From Phycisphaerales bacterium AB-hyl4 (GTDB lineage: Bacteria; Planctomycetota; Phycisphaerae; Phycisphaerales; Phycisphaeraceae): a stretch of 64,000 nucleotides of DNA. Positions 16,861-25,585 of the stretch are shown one piece after another. A program made the position numbers and the translations under genes. Under the pieces are notes generated by a model. The model was given only the letters and a program-made list of their open reading frames with translations, was not told the DNA's origin and made no database searches. The stretch is from NCBI GenBank assembly GCA_041821185.1, contig JBGUBD010000014.1:1-64000 (forward strand). Direction: 5' to 3'. Every line of letters starts with the position of its first letter. Position 1 is the first letter of the stretch.

Positions 16861-17379
16861 TTAGCGTGAAACTTGCTCAGACGCCTCGGTCTTGGATTGA
16901 CGCAGCGGTCTGATTATCCCTGCATGGGAGGTGAGCCGGATTGCAGGCCACAAGCCAAATAGCAACACAAGGAACCAGTAAGGGATGGCGATCCATTGCA
17001 ATGTAGTGCTGCCGGAGGCAACGGGGAGCTCTACCACGTCGTAGTCGAAGGCGAGCCAGTACCAACGTGGCGGTGCTTCCAGCACGCTGACGGTTACTTC
17101 ACCGCTTTGGATTTTGGCGTCCAGTTCGCCCCATAACTCTTCCTCTGAAAGAAGAGGTGCTTGCTTGTCGTGCGGTTCTGGCGGCGGCCACTCAGTGACG
17201 ATTGAGAACGTGATGTGTCCGCGAAGCGATTGGGCACCAACGGTAGTTCGGCTTGTGGCTGATGTGCCTGCAGGCATGTCGAACATGATCGGCCACCACC
17301 AACTTGTGATGAATCCAAGGAGGCTGGCGATTGTGAAGATGACACATCCAGTATGCACTAGCCGGTAGGCTCGTCGCAT
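16861..17379 (-). CDS. Two-helix membrane protein of unknown function (cassette gene)
   Basis: 172 residues from the ATG at 17379, preceded by AGGGGG; an ATG nine codons upstream lacks such a site. Helices lie at about residues 8-32 (HTGCVIFTIASLLGFITSWW) and 125-148 (IAIPYWFLVLLFGLWPAIRL), enclosing an extracytoplasmic domain of about 90 residues. The layout is common among unassigned Planctomycetota membrane proteins. The gene is bounded by repeats F and G. No function can be proposed. Confidence 0.7.
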   Translation of the reverse strand: MRRAYRLVHTGCVIFTIASLLGFITSWWWPIMFDMPAGTSATSRTTVGAQSLRGHITFSIVTEWPPPEPHDKQAPLLSEEELWGELDAKIQSGEVTVSVLEAPPRWYWLAFDYDVVELPVASGSTTLQWIAIPYWFLVLLFGLWPAIRLTSHAGIIRPLRQSKTEASEQVSR

Positions 17380-17420
17380 GAATACCCCCTGATGCGTTGC
17401 GGTCATTACGAGAAATGGCG

Positions 17421-17485
17421 AGTTGCACAGATGGGCCTTATTTGCCCCATGACCGTCGTATTGATTAAGCCCTGCTCAATCATCC
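17421..17485 (-). repeat. comM 5'-end repeat copy G (inner half only)
   Basis: Only the inner part of the repeat remains. On the minus strand it reads IEQGLINTTVMG followed by the conserved non-coding tail with ATGGG...CCCAT arms. The match begins at the TGA stop codon of the neighbouring gene, so the outer half was lost exactly at the gene end. It has the same polarity as the other copies. Confidence 0.65.
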
Positions 17486-18163
17486 GAGATGCGCCAGCAT
17501 GAACATCAGACACGTCGCGAGAATAGCGAATACGACCGCCAGTGCCAGCCCTTGCATTGATCGGTGTGGGACGACCAGCGTCGAGAAGTGCAATGCACTC
17601 TGGCCGCTGCGACTGGCGATGGCCTGCTGGATCGGGGCGAAGACCAACTCAGCCAGCAGCGCACCATAGAGGACGGGCGACATCGTGACGGACAGCCCCG
17701 GGCCGATGATGCTCGGATCATCCAGGTTGGCGAATATCGTAATGAGGCCCCATAGCAGCCCGATCAACCCACCGGCCCAGGCCAGTTGGTAGGCGCGGGC
17801 GAAAACCAGCAGGTGGGCGACACAGCTATCGCGGTCGATTTCGCGTGGAAGCGTAATAGCAACCGCCATTGCATTGAGGATGGCACGCGGACCGAACGAT
17901 AGCCACAGACCGCCGAGGAGTACGCCGATGACCCAGAGCATGGCGATCGGGTTGAGGAACGGCCGGGCGTCGCCGGCAAGCAGGACGAGACCGACAACCA
18001 GTGCGACGATGATCGTCAGGCCCACCGGCACATGCAGCCAGTGCATCGTGCGTTCAGTGGGGAGGTAGGTTGTCGGATCGTCTGCACTGAACGGGCGACC
18101 GCACGCCGAACAGCGGGACGCATGCGTGTCGGCGAGCGAGTGATGGCATTCGGTGCAATGCAT
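17480..18163 (-). CDS. MotA/TolQ/ExbB-like membrane protein with N-terminal zinc ribbon
   Basis: 227 residues from the ATG at 18163. The N-terminus is a zinc ribbon (CTECHHSLADTHASRCSACG). Four hydrophobic helices follow; the last pair, with GLIGLLWGLITIFANLDDP and GPGLSVTMSPVLYGALLAEL, matches the conserved proton-channel core of MotA/TolQ/ExbB proteins. Such proteins use ion flow to drive partner proteins, but no MotB- or ExbD-like partner is next to it. It is the last gene with a repeat (G) at its 3' end, and its stop codon coincides with that repeat's edge. Confidence 0.68.
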   Translation of the reverse strand: MHCTECHHSLADTHASRCSACGRPFSADDPTTYLPTERTMHWLHVPVGLTIIVALVVGLVLLAGDARPFLNPIAMLWVIGVLLGGLWLSFGPRAILNAMAVAITLPREIDRDSCVAHLLVFARAYQLAWAGGLIGLLWGLITIFANLDDPSIIGPGLSVTMSPVLYGALLAELVFAPIQQAIASRSGQSALHFSTLVVPHRSMQGLALAVVFAILATCLMFMLAHLG

Positions 18164-18234
18164 GGCCAACTCCAGAATTGAGGACGAGTGGTCCGTCGTG
18201 ATGCGCTTCAATCCCCAAACATTGCCGCCAGCCT

Positions 18235-18666
18235 CTACAAGGTGGTCGCAGTTTGATGAACTGTTATACCCGGTCCAGCAAGGTGCATTCGCATCGCCGG
18301 TCCAAGGCCCATACGAGGCCGCGGACAGGTGGGGCCGAGCGAAACAATTTTGTTCCAGCCCAGTCCGGCGTTGACAACCGCCCAAAGGTGGTAGCGGGCG
18401 GCGCGGTGAACGGGTGACATGGGATCGACCCGCGTAAGGTCCGACCTCCAGCGGTGCGTTACGAGAAAGCCCGCATCGTCGCCAACGACCAGTGCGAGCC
18501 GGCCTTGGAACGACGCGGCATGCACGTGCATGGTTCCCACGTCGAAACCAACGCCGAGGTAGGCGAACATGCTGTGAAGCCAGAAACCCGCGACCACGGC
18601 AGCGATGCACGCCACCGCGAGCACGGTTCGTCGGCACGCCGGTTTGTGATGACGGCTACGACGCAT
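18235..18666 (-). CDS. Small protein with one N-terminal membrane helix
   Basis: 143 residues from the ATG at 18666. A basic start (MRRSRHHKPACRRT) is followed by the helix VLAVACIAAVVAGFWLHSMF, then a mainly soluble region with no motif I recognise. It resembles short Planctomycetota membrane-anchored hypotheticals. It is read in the same direction as the MotA-like gene, 71 nt away. No repeat copy separates the two, so they may form one two-gene unit or mark the array's edge. Codon pattern and length make it plausible but not certain. Confidence 0.5.
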   Translation of the reverse strand: MRRSRHHKPACRRTVLAVACIAAVVAGFWLHSMFAYLGVGFDVGTMHVHAASFQGRLALVVGDDAGFLVTHRWRSDLTRVDPMSPVHRAARYHLWAVVNAGLGWNKIVSLGPTCPRPRMGLGPAMRMHLAGPGITVHQTATTL

Positions 18667-18725
18667 TGGATGACTTCGGATTGGTTGTCTACCACCGTCG
18701 GCGGTGCCCCTAAACTGAGGGGCGG

Positions 18726-19919
18726 TCATTCGTCTTCACGTGATGGCGTCTGGCGGGACTGCAACGGCACGCTGCCAAGGTCCAGTGGCTCGCGGGTGTA
18801 GTCATCTTCGATCGGCTCGATGACGAAGTTGCGACCGGCTTGGCCGAGGGGCTCGCTATAGCTTCCTGAAGGCTCGTCTAGCGTCACGCTCAGCGTGTAC
18901 TCGCCTTCCGGCACGTCCTCCACGCGGAAGCGGCCGTCGCTGTCGAGTTGGAACTGGAACAGTCGCCGTTCACGTGCCAGCCGCTGCTGATCGGCGACGA
19001 ACGCACGGCCTTCTTCCGTCTGTTGCCACTGCTGGTACCACGCCTGGCGCTCGGTCTGATCCATGGTGGGCCAGTCCTCGGGCAGGGGTGGCTGGGGCTG
19101 CTTTCCCCGGTTCGTGATGAGGCCGCGTGCCTGGGGCCAGTTCACCTCACGATCGGCGTCCTCGGGCAGCGTGATGCGGCTGACCACCGGCCGGCCTTCG
19201 CCGCCGATCTGCACGATCACTGTCTCGTCCGGCTCGGTTTGCACCCGCAATGTATGCGTCGCGCCATAGGTCTGCGGGCCCAACTGAATCCACCGGCCGA
19301 CGCTTCCTTCCCCGGCCCGCACACGGTCGAGCGCGAAACGCCCCTCCGCATCCGTACTGCCCCGACCGCTCCAGTGCATGTGGGCTACGGCACCGGCGTC
19401 GCCCGGCATGCCCGAGCTCGGCGGATCGGCGGAATGCACATGCACCGAGTCGCCTTCGACCGGTTCACCACCAAGCATCACACGGCCTGCCACGCGCGAC
19501 CACCGGGTGAGCTGGATGCGGTCCACCTGCTCCAGCGCCTCGCCGTGCACGTCGGCGTAACCCTCCGCGTGCAGAACGAGCAGGCGGACATTCGGGGCCT
19601 CGAACGGCGGCAGTTCGAAACGGCCCGCGTCATCCGTCTGAGCCATCACTACGTTGCGGCGCTGGTACGAGGCCACGCTGCCATTCTCGATCTTCAGCCT
19701 GCCGCCGGGGCTGAGCACGAACATATCCGCCCACCCCGCCGGCTCATCGTCGGCGGTGTGCACCATGCCGGTCACGGGCTCGGCCCGCTCAAGCTCAATG
19801 TCGTAGCGGACCGCACCCTCGTCGGCGGCGACGGCGAACAGCGAAAGCCCAACTATGATGCTCAGTACGAGCACGAGTGTCTCGATCAGTGAAAACCCGC
19901 CGTTAGGTGATTTCAACAT
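18726..19919 (-). CDS. Pseudopilin-start protein with carboxypeptidase-regulatory-like (CarboxypepD_reg) domains
   Basis: 397 residues from the ATG at 19919, with AAGGAGG about 9 nt upstream. The N-terminus reads GGFSLIETLVLVLSIIVGLS, a prepilin-type cleavage motif and hydrophobic helix. The rest is beta-rich with repeated PVTGMVHTADDEPAGWADMF- and VAGRVMLGGEPVEGD-type units and late DGRFRVEDVPEGEYTLSV, the pattern of CarboxypepD_reg (transthyretin-like) domains. It is probably exported and displayed at the envelope. It lies 76 nt beyond the end of the large M56 gene in the same orientation and may be the last gene of that operon. Confidence 0.75.
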   Translation of the reverse strand: MLKSPNGGFSLIETLVLVLSIIVGLSLFAVAADEGAVRYDIELERAEPVTGMVHTADDEPAGWADMFVLSPGGRLKIENGSVASYQRRNVVMAQTDDAGRFELPPFEAPNVRLLVLHAEGYADVHGEALEQVDRIQLTRWSRVAGRVMLGGEPVEGDSVHVHSADPPSSGMPGDAGAVAHMHWSGRGSTDAEGRFALDRVRAGEGSVGRWIQLGPQTYGATHTLRVQTEPDETVIVQIGGEGRPVVSRITLPEDADREVNWPQARGLITNRGKQPQPPLPEDWPTMDQTERQAWYQQWQQTEEGRAFVADQQRLARERRLFQFQLDSDGRFRVEDVPEGEYTLSVTLDEPSGSYSEPLGQAGRNFVIEPIEDDYTREPLDLGSVPLQSRQTPSREDE

Positions 19920-19995
19920 GCCATGGCCTCCTTGTTCTTGGACCACCTACCTACACCTGCCGTTCGAAGAAAATGGTGTCTGTCTGAACGGTCCG

Positions 19996-22900
19996 TTATG
20001 GCGAAGCAACTTCTTCCTGAGTGATTGCTGCCTCTAGCTGTTCGACGATCCGGTTGACTTCCTCGTCGCTGAAGTTACCGGTGATCTGGCTCCGGCCCGC
20101 GATCATGGCCTGCAAGGTTGGAGCGGTCAGCACCTCGCCGTCGAGCACGATGGCCATGTTGTTGCCGACGTTGGGGCCGGTGAGTGCCCGCATCTGTTCG
20201 CCGCCGGCGTCGTCCAGCGCCACGCCGATCGCTGGTCGGCCCTGCTGATCCTCTGTCACCAACACCTCCATCAGCCGCCACTGGCGTTCGCCATCGACCA
20301 CCGGCTGCATGACCAGCGGCTCGCGGTTGGCTACCAGCAGGTACGTCCGCCCCTCGTGCTCGGTGGTGATTACCTCCCAGCCTCCAAGGTCCAGCCCTTC
20401 ACGCAGCGGGAACCAGGCAAAGGGCACGTCATGCCGGCGCAACGCCTCAGCCCCGGCCTCGACCAACACCTGTCGGGCCAACTCGATCGCTTCGTCAACG
20501 TCGATCACCTGCTCCCCATCATCAGCCCCCATTGCCTCGGCCATCTCCAGCAACGTCTCCCGCGTCGGCACGATGCGGAACTGCAATGACATGTGCTCCC
20601 TGACGCCAGCATTGTCACCATCTTTCTCCGCATCCTGGTTTTCCGCGTGAACATGAATGCCCTCCTCATCAACCGTCACCGACTTAGTGTGCGACAACTC
20701 CCGTACACGAGCGGGCGTGGAACTGGTGCTTGCATGGCCAATGAGTATTCGTTCGAAAGGTTCATACGTCCCCTTCTCGGCCAGAACACGCGGGCCGACG
20801 AGACGGGAAGGCGGGATTCCCTCAAGAGTCATAGTCGCCGGAGGCGCTCCATTCACCGCCCAATCCGGCAGCCGGCGATAGTAATAGCGGTCCAGATCCA
20901 CTGGCTCGTCAAGGTACGGCTCAACGTCTGCCAGTCCATCCGGAAACCGCCCCTCGTGCTTGTCCCGATACATTTCCAACGCATCAAGCAGTTGCGTTAT
21001 CTGCTTCCGACGGACGTTGAACTGATCCCGCGTATCAGCATTTGCTTCGCGCGCTTCTAGTTCCTCAATCAGGCGGTCCAGACGTTGCACCGGCTCCGCA
21101 CCCTCGCCCAGATGCTCAATCCCCTGTCGCTGCTGACGGAGGTTGTCGCGTTCGCGTTGCCGTAGTGCTTCCGGATCTTGTCGGACGATCACCACATCGC
21201 CTGCCTGCAGTCGGGGATTCTCCGCCTCTCCTTCGATAAGGTCTTTCACGCGGATACGCGGCAGCCGGCGTTCACTGCCATCGGGCTGCTGACGCACGAT
21301 CTCGATAACGGCAGGCACCCCCGTCCACTGGACGTTGTCCGCCGAGGCGATCAGTTGTAGCAGCGTCATGCCGTCCTCCGGCAGCACATAGGCACCGGGC
21401 CTGCCGACCGGTCCGGTGATGTAGACGACCTGCCTCGCAGGCTCCGCACCAGCCGCTGCTTCGAGTTGCCCATCATCATCCTCGGCAGCAGCCAGTTGCA
21501 ACTGTGCCTCGATCAACGCCTGCCGCGCCTGCTCCACGTCGTCCGGCGACGCCCGGCCCGCCTCCATCTGCTGCTGAACACGCTCGAACTGCCGCTGGCG
21601 TGATACCACCAGTTCCCGCAGCAGGTCCACACGCTCCGTTGCCGCGTCGCCCGCATCCGGGGCCTCTTGGTCAGGCTCGGCCGGATCATCGGCCGTCTCC
21701 GCTTCCGTCGCATTCCCCTGCTCAGCGGCCCGCACGATGATCACGTCATAGGTTTGCAGTTCAGGGGTCTGCGTTTCTCCATCTATGAGCTCGGATAATT
21801 TCGTTCGTGGCAGGAGCCTTACACCTTTACCGTCTGGCTGCCGACGCAGCACTTCGATCGACATGCCCCCATCCTCTTCTATCAGGTTGCCGGTCGACGC
21901 CACCAGTTGCAGCAAGGTCAGTTCGCCATCATCGGGCAGCACATAGGCCCCCGGTCGCTGAACATCACCCACGATGTAAACCCAACGAACACCGCTATCC
22001 TCATGGGAAGGGGCCTCCGCCTCCGCCGCCTCTCCCAGTGTCACGCGGACTACATCCCCGGCAAGCACGGAACGAATCGGCGGATCGTTCACGGCGATTC
22101 GCGGCAAAGGCACTCGTGTGACAGTGTCATTTCGATACCAGTCGATATAGCCAGGCTGGTCCAACTGATATTCATCCAGCCCAGCTCTTGCGAGCAGTTC
22201 ACCGACCTCAATGCCCTCCTCCGCGATGGTGTAAGCGCCTTGCTTCGACACTTGGCCGAGAACAAATGCTTGCGGGGTGCCCCTGGTGGCTTGTCCATCA
22301 GTGGGCTCAGGCGTTGAGCGAGCATTGGCACTGGTGGGCAAGGCTACCGTGGCATCCGGTGCCCGCGTCCACAGGCCCGCGATGTGTCCCTCGTCATCAA
22401 TGACGACCTTCAGGTCGACCGCATTGCGTTCCCACCGCAACGGCACATAAATGGCGTCGTAGCCGTTCTCCCGCCGATGGTACGGCTCACCCCGCCCCTC
22501 GTATTCCCCACCCACCTGGTCAAGTTGTAGCCACATCGCCTCCAGTTCCTGCGGCGAAAGCTGTTCTCGCATGCGGTCGTCGAAGTGCTCGCGAGCCTGT
22601 TCAAAGTTGCCCGTTTCCAAGGCGGTGACGAGTTGGTCGGCCCGCTCGATCATCGCGGCACGTTCGGGAACGGCGTCGGGAAGCATGATGCGAATGACAT
22701 CGCCGGGTTGAATCGCAATGTTGTAGCGTGCGTGACCGTCAAGCAATGTATCGTACGGCACGCGGATCACGCGAGGTTGCCCGCCGTCACTGGCCTGGCG
22801 ATAGATGTGGATGAAGCGAACACCGGACGGTACGCCACGTGCGGCCGCCAACGCATCGAGCAGACGGTAGTCCGGCCCAGTCAGTTCAAATGAGCCGGTC

Positions 22901-24204
22901 CGCGTCCCACGCTCTCCACTGCCGGCGGGGCCGATGACGACGAATCGCTTTTCGGTCTCGCCCGCATGTTCGTATTCAAGATAATCGGTTTCGTGTCGCT
23001 CTTCGTCCGCCGCTTCCTGCTCGACCACCTGCACGCACGCCACCGGCACCGCCACCGCCCCGACCAGCGTGATCGTCAGCGCCACGCCCAGTCGGCTCAT
23101 CGCCCGGCGGTTGCGGTGCTGGTCGAGGATGGCGACGAGGCGGCCGTCGAGCTTGCTGCGGCGGGCCATGGCGATGCCGGCGTGGGCGGCGAACAGGCCT
23201 GCCTGCGGACCCGTCGCGATGTCCAGCAGGTGCTGGGCGTAGTCGGCCGAGTCGGTCTCGTGCAGCAGCACCATGTCGTCGCAGGCCTGCTCCCGCTCGA
23301 TGAGCATGCGATGCGCCGCGAGCCAGATGAGGGGATTGAACCAGTAGATCGCGCACGCCAGTTGGCTGAGGATCTGCGTCAGGCAGTCCCACCGCTTCAC
23401 GTGAGCCAGTTCGTGCAGCAGCACCGCCCGCTGGCGATCGGCCGACCAGTCGTCGGCGTCTTCGGGGACCAGCACGTTCGCCGGCGCGCCCGGCCAGGCG
23501 CCCCAGGTCATCGGCATCGTCCGGCACGGGCTCTTGAGCAGCACCACCTTCCGCTTCAGGCCAAGGTGTTGCGACAGGTCATGCAGCAGCGTCTGCCATG
23601 GGTCGACCGTGATCGGCCGGGCGGTGCGGCGCAGGTGCAGCAGGCTCAGCCAGCCGAGCAGCAGCGGCAGCAGCGCGAAACTCATCCCGCCCAGCCAGAC
23701 CCACGGCAGCCAGTGCCACAGCACGCTCGACCACGAGGGGGCGGTTGTTTCGGCATCGTTCGCGGGTGCGACCGTGGCAGGAGCCTCGGGCAACGGGGCC
23801 GGCCCTTCGATGCTCGCCGCGCCGGCCTCGGCCCCACCCCCGGAAGTGAGCGGGCCCGGCTCACGCACGGCATCGTGCGGCGTGATCGCGCCGGCTGGGG
23901 GATCGACGTATGAGGGGCCCGCCGACGTCACAGCCGGTGCGTCAACCTCCCGGTCCGCAGCGGGCTCAGACGTTGGCGACGATTCGACCCACGTGAGCGT
24001 CGGCGCGGCCGGCAGGATCGCCAGCCCCGGCAGCAGATAGGCCAGGACCGGCAGGGCCAGCACGCTCGCCACCGCCAGCGTCCAGACGAGGTGTCGGCCC
24101 GCCGCCGAGCCGCGGCGCATCAGCAACGTGATCAGCCACGCCAGCCCCAGGATGAGGCTGCTCTTGAGGGCAAGGTCGAGGGCAAGCGGCACAAGGTTTT
24201 CCAT
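19996..24204 (-). CDS. Giant M56 (BlaR1-like) metallopeptidase with SLBB-like, DUF3887-like and SecD-like domains
   Basis: 1402 residues. N-terminal helices at ~10-65 and ~160-190 surround the M56 domain with zinc site HELAH at 264-268 and the ACDDMVL segment at 307-313. A further helix lies at ~373-392. Beyond it lie SLBB-like blocks at ~420-508, ~645-722, ~742-826 and ~925-1008 (each VYIVGDVQRPGAYVLPDDG-like). A DUF3887-like domain spans ~515-615, coiled coil ~860-910, and the C-terminus (~1300-1395) resembles the SecD periplasmic head (GNNMAIVLDGEVLTAPTLQ, SQITGNFS). In BlaR1 proteins sensing outside activates the protease, which inactivates BlaI. The partner BlaI gene ends 54 nt upstream. 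SLBB domains suggest polysaccharide or peptidoglycan sensing (inference). Confidence 0.85.
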   Translation of the reverse strand: MENLVPLALDLALKSSLILGLAWLITLLMRRGSAAGRHLVWTLAVASVLALPVLAYLLPGLAILPAAPTLTWVESSPTSEPAADREVDAPAVTSAGPSYVDPPAGAITPHDAVREPGPLTSGGGAEAGAASIEGPAPLPEAPATVAPANDAETTAPSWSSVLWHWLPWVWLGGMSFALLPLLLGWLSLLHLRRTARPITVDPWQTLLHDLSQHLGLKRKVVLLKSPCRTMPMTWGAWPGAPANVLVPEDADDWSADRQRAVLLHELAHVKRWDCLTQILSQLACAIYWFNPLIWLAAHRMLIEREQACDDMVLLHETDSADYAQHLLDIATGPQAGLFAAHAGIAMARRSKLDGRLVAILDQHRNRRAMSRLGVALTITLVGAVAVPVACVQVVEQEAADEERHETDYLEYEHAGETEKRFVVIGPAGSGERGTRTGSFELTGPDYRLLDALAAARGVPSGVRFIHIYRQASDGGQPRVIRVPYDTLLDGHARYNIAIQPGDVIRIMLPDAVPERAAMIERADQLVTALETGNFEQAREHFDDRMREQLSPQELEAMWLQLDQVGGEYEGRGEPYHRRENGYDAIYVPLRWERNAVDLKVVIDDEGHIAGLWTRAPDATVALPTSANARSTPEPTDGQATRGTPQAFVLGQVSKQGAYTIAEEGIEVGELLARAGLDEYQLDQPGYIDWYRNDTVTRVPLPRIAVNDPPIRSVLAGDVVRVTLGEAAEAEAPSHEDSGVRWVYIVGDVQRPGAYVLPDDGELTLLQLVASTGNLIEEDGGMSIEVLRRQPDGKGVRLLPRTKLSELIDGETQTPELQTYDVIIVRAAEQGNATEAETADDPAEPDQEAPDAGDAATERVDLLRELVVSRQRQFERVQQQMEAGRASPDDVEQARQALIEAQLQLAAAEDDDGQLEAAAGAEPARQVVYITGPVGRPGAYVLPEDGMTLLQLIASADNVQWTGVPAVIEIVRQQPDGSERRLPRIRVKDLIEGEAENPRLQAGDVVIVRQDPEALRQRERDNLRQQRQGIEHLGEGAEPVQRLDRLIEELEAREANADTRDQFNVRRKQITQLLDALEMYRDKHEGRFPDGLADVEPYLDEPVDLDRYYYRRLPDWAVNGAPPATMTLEGIPPSRLVGPRVLAEKGTYEPFERILIGHASTSSTPARVRELSHTKSVTVDEEGIHVHAENQDAEKDGDNAGVREHMSLQFRIVPTRETLLEMAEAMGADDGEQVIDVDEAIELARQVLVEAGAEALRRHDVPFAWFPLREGLDLGGWEVITTEHEGRTYLLVANREPLVMQPVVDGERQWRLMEVLVTEDQQGRPAIGVALDDAGGEQMRALTGPNVGNNMAIVLDGEVLTAPTLQAMIAGRSQITGNFSDEEVNRIVEQLEAAITQEEVASP

Positions 24205-24258
24205 GGACAGGCTCCCGGAGGGGAAGTGGGTGAGCGGTAGGGGATGGCGGCCGGACGG

Positions 24259-24648
24259 TCAGGCTTTCTTCCGCCGGGCTTCGTCGATCATGGCTTGCAG
24301 ACGATCCAGTTCGTCGGTGGACAGCTTGGCCTTGTGCGTCGCGAGGTGAGCGCCCACCGCCTTCTCCAGCGAGCCGTCGAAGAACGTCTGGATCACGTTC
24401 TGCAATGCGCTCTGGCCGACGCGACTTCGTCGGGTCTTCGGCCGATAGACGTACTCCCGGCCACACTTCTCGCGCGTCACCAGCCCCTTGTCGCCCAGGA
24501 TCTTCAGCAGCGTGCGGACGGCCGTGTGCGTCGGCGGGTCGGGCAGCCCCGGCTGAATCTCGTTGACATTCGCTTCGCCGCGGGCGTAGATCACGTCCAT
24601 GATCTGCCGTTCACGGCGACTGAGGTGCTGGTGCTGATCCCGGCTCAT
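24259..24648 (-). CDS. BlaI/MecI-family repressor
   Basis: 129 residues from the ATG at 24648, preceded by GGAG. The winged helix begins LSRRERQIMDVIYARGEANV and continues PTHTAVRTLLKILGDKGLV, the standard BlaI/MecI pattern; the C-terminal half is the dimerisation domain. By family knowledge the dimer represses its own operon until the cognate M56 protease, encoded 54 nt downstream, inactivates it. Two CCAAAA-type palindromes upstream are probable operators. Confidence 0.9.
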   Translation of the reverse strand: MSRDQHQHLSRRERQIMDVIYARGEANVNEIQPGLPDPPTHTAVRTLLKILGDKGLVTREKCGREYVYRPKTRRSRVGQSALQNVIQTFFDGSLEKAVGAHLATHKAKLSTDELDRLQAMIDEARRKKA

Positions 24649-24684
24649 AAGGCAGGCTCCACGGCGGTACAGTTTCACGATCCT

Positions 24685-24739
24685 CCAAAATTTTGGCGTG
24701 AAGGTTTCCAGAAAGCAAGCAGAAAATCCAAAATATTGG
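24685..24739. promoter_or_regulatory. Pair of palindromes upstream of blaI, probable BlaI operators
   Basis: CCAAAATTTTGG (24685-24696) is a perfect 12-bp palindrome. CCAAAATATTGG (24728-24739) is a near copy with arms CCAA/TTGG. Their centres are 43 bp apart, about four helical turns, and both lie between 37 and 91 nt upstream of the blaI start. Two tandem dyads are typical of BlaI/MecI control regions. Binding is inferred from position and symmetry. Confidence 0.6.
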
Positions 24740-24884
24740 TGTGTTGAGCCGTGAGGCCACCGTGGCCGGAGCAGCGTGCCGCCCGGCCACGGCACGGCGT
24801 GGCATCAAGACCAAGCTGGCGAGAACCCTTACGGCTCGCGGTCGGATTGAACCGTGGCTCGGTAATCGAGAGCTTGCAGATGCA

Positions 24885-25100
24885 TCATCTTCTACCCGCC
24901 ACTTCCCACCGGTAACCCTCCTCCGAGTTTCCTCGGAGCACTTCAATTCGGCCGGACACCGCTGCCGGGAACCTGAATATCTCACCATCATTGACGATGT
25001 ATTGATCTGAAGGTCGCGGGGGTGACGGTTGCATTCCCGCCAAAACGAAAACGGCGATTGCAAGCAGGACGATCGCCTTGGCGATACTTCTGTTTTCCAT
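24885..25100 (-). CDS. Small exported protein
   Basis: 71 residues. The start MENRSIAKAIVLLAIAVFVL is a signal peptide or anchor, with a likely cleavage after LAG. AGGA lies 8 nt upstream of the ATG. The mature part is about 45 residues with no known domain. It lies upstream of the blaI-M56 pair in the same orientation, across a gap of 236 nt that contains the palindromes. Function unknown. Confidence 0.55.
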   Translation of the reverse strand: MENRSIAKAIVLLAIAVFVLAGMQPSPPRPSDQYIVNDGEIFRFPAAVSGRIEVLRGNSEEGYRWEVAGRR

Positions 25101-25201
25101 GGTAGATTCCTAAAGTAGCTGCGCCGTTCCAGTTCCACGCGGCCAAGCCCCCAGTAATTCACTGAGCACGCAGGGCGGCCAGTCGTGCTTCCAGTGCATG
25201 T

Positions 25202-25585
25202 TCACTGATCGTCCGAGATGTCATGCGTCTCGGGTGCAAACTGTGATTCGATTTTCAACTGCTGTCCGGCTTCAATTTCCTTCAGGAAAAAGATGTTGGT
25301 GTCATACGGATCGCCTGGCCGACGCCCCCGACGCAACTGGGGACCGAGATGAGGCTGATCCGGAGCCACTTGCAGCGGCCTTTGCAGTTGAATGGTCGGC
25401 CGCTGTTCGAGTTCCTCAATACGGGCTTCCAACTGACCAAGCTGCTTCTCAAGCGCAGCGACCCGCTCGTCCACGGCAACCGTTACGGCCGCAGGGCCGG
25501 CTGACGGCACTTCCGCGGCCACGCCCCACACAGACCCCAGGCCGGCCACGCACGCCATGATGATTAGCAACGATGCGTTCCGCAT
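25202..25585 (-). CDS. Small secreted coiled-coil protein
   Basis: 127 residues from the ATG at 25585. A signal peptide (SLLIIMACVAGLGSVWGVAA) is followed by a coiled-coil segment ERVAALEKQLGQLEARIEEL at residues ~40-59 and a polar tail with Pro and Arg. Such small periplasmic coiled-coil proteins often associate with envelope complexes, but no specific family is recognised. It lies between the two M56 systems, oriented with them, about 217 nt after the end of the second M56 gene. Confidence 0.6.
   Translation of the reverse strand: MRNASLLIIMACVAGLGSVWGVAAEVPSAGPAAVTVAVDERVAALEKQLGQLEARIEELEQRPTIQLQRPLQVAPDQPHLGPQLRRGRRPGDPYDTNIFFLKEIEAGQQLKIESQFAPETHDISDDQ

Larger units (their letters stand above)
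12761..18170 (-). other. Cassette-like array: single genes separated by comM 5'-end repeats
   Basis: Seven copies of one repeat (A-G) alternate with mostly single genes. Five consecutive minus-strand genes stop 16-55 nt before a repeat's start codon, and the sixth stops exactly where truncated copy G begins. The next gene starts about 40-75 nt after each repeat. Between A and B the gene is on the plus strand. Spacing between repeat start codons is 837, 707, 592, 1288 and 559 nt for A-B, B-C, C-D, D-E and E-F. Gene contents are unrelated: a lipoprotein, a zinc-ribbon membrane protein, a hypothetical, an MccF-like peptidase, a zinc-ribbon protein, a membrane protein and a MotA-like protein. No integrase is visible inside the array. 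Confidence 0.7.

Noticed and set aside
12761..18170. True integron attC array
   Set aside because: The repeats have the position and length of attC sites, but I see no paired GTTRRRY and RYYYAAC core boxes, and no integron integrase lies in the window. A comM coding explanation fits better; this remains a hypothesis to be tested by folding.
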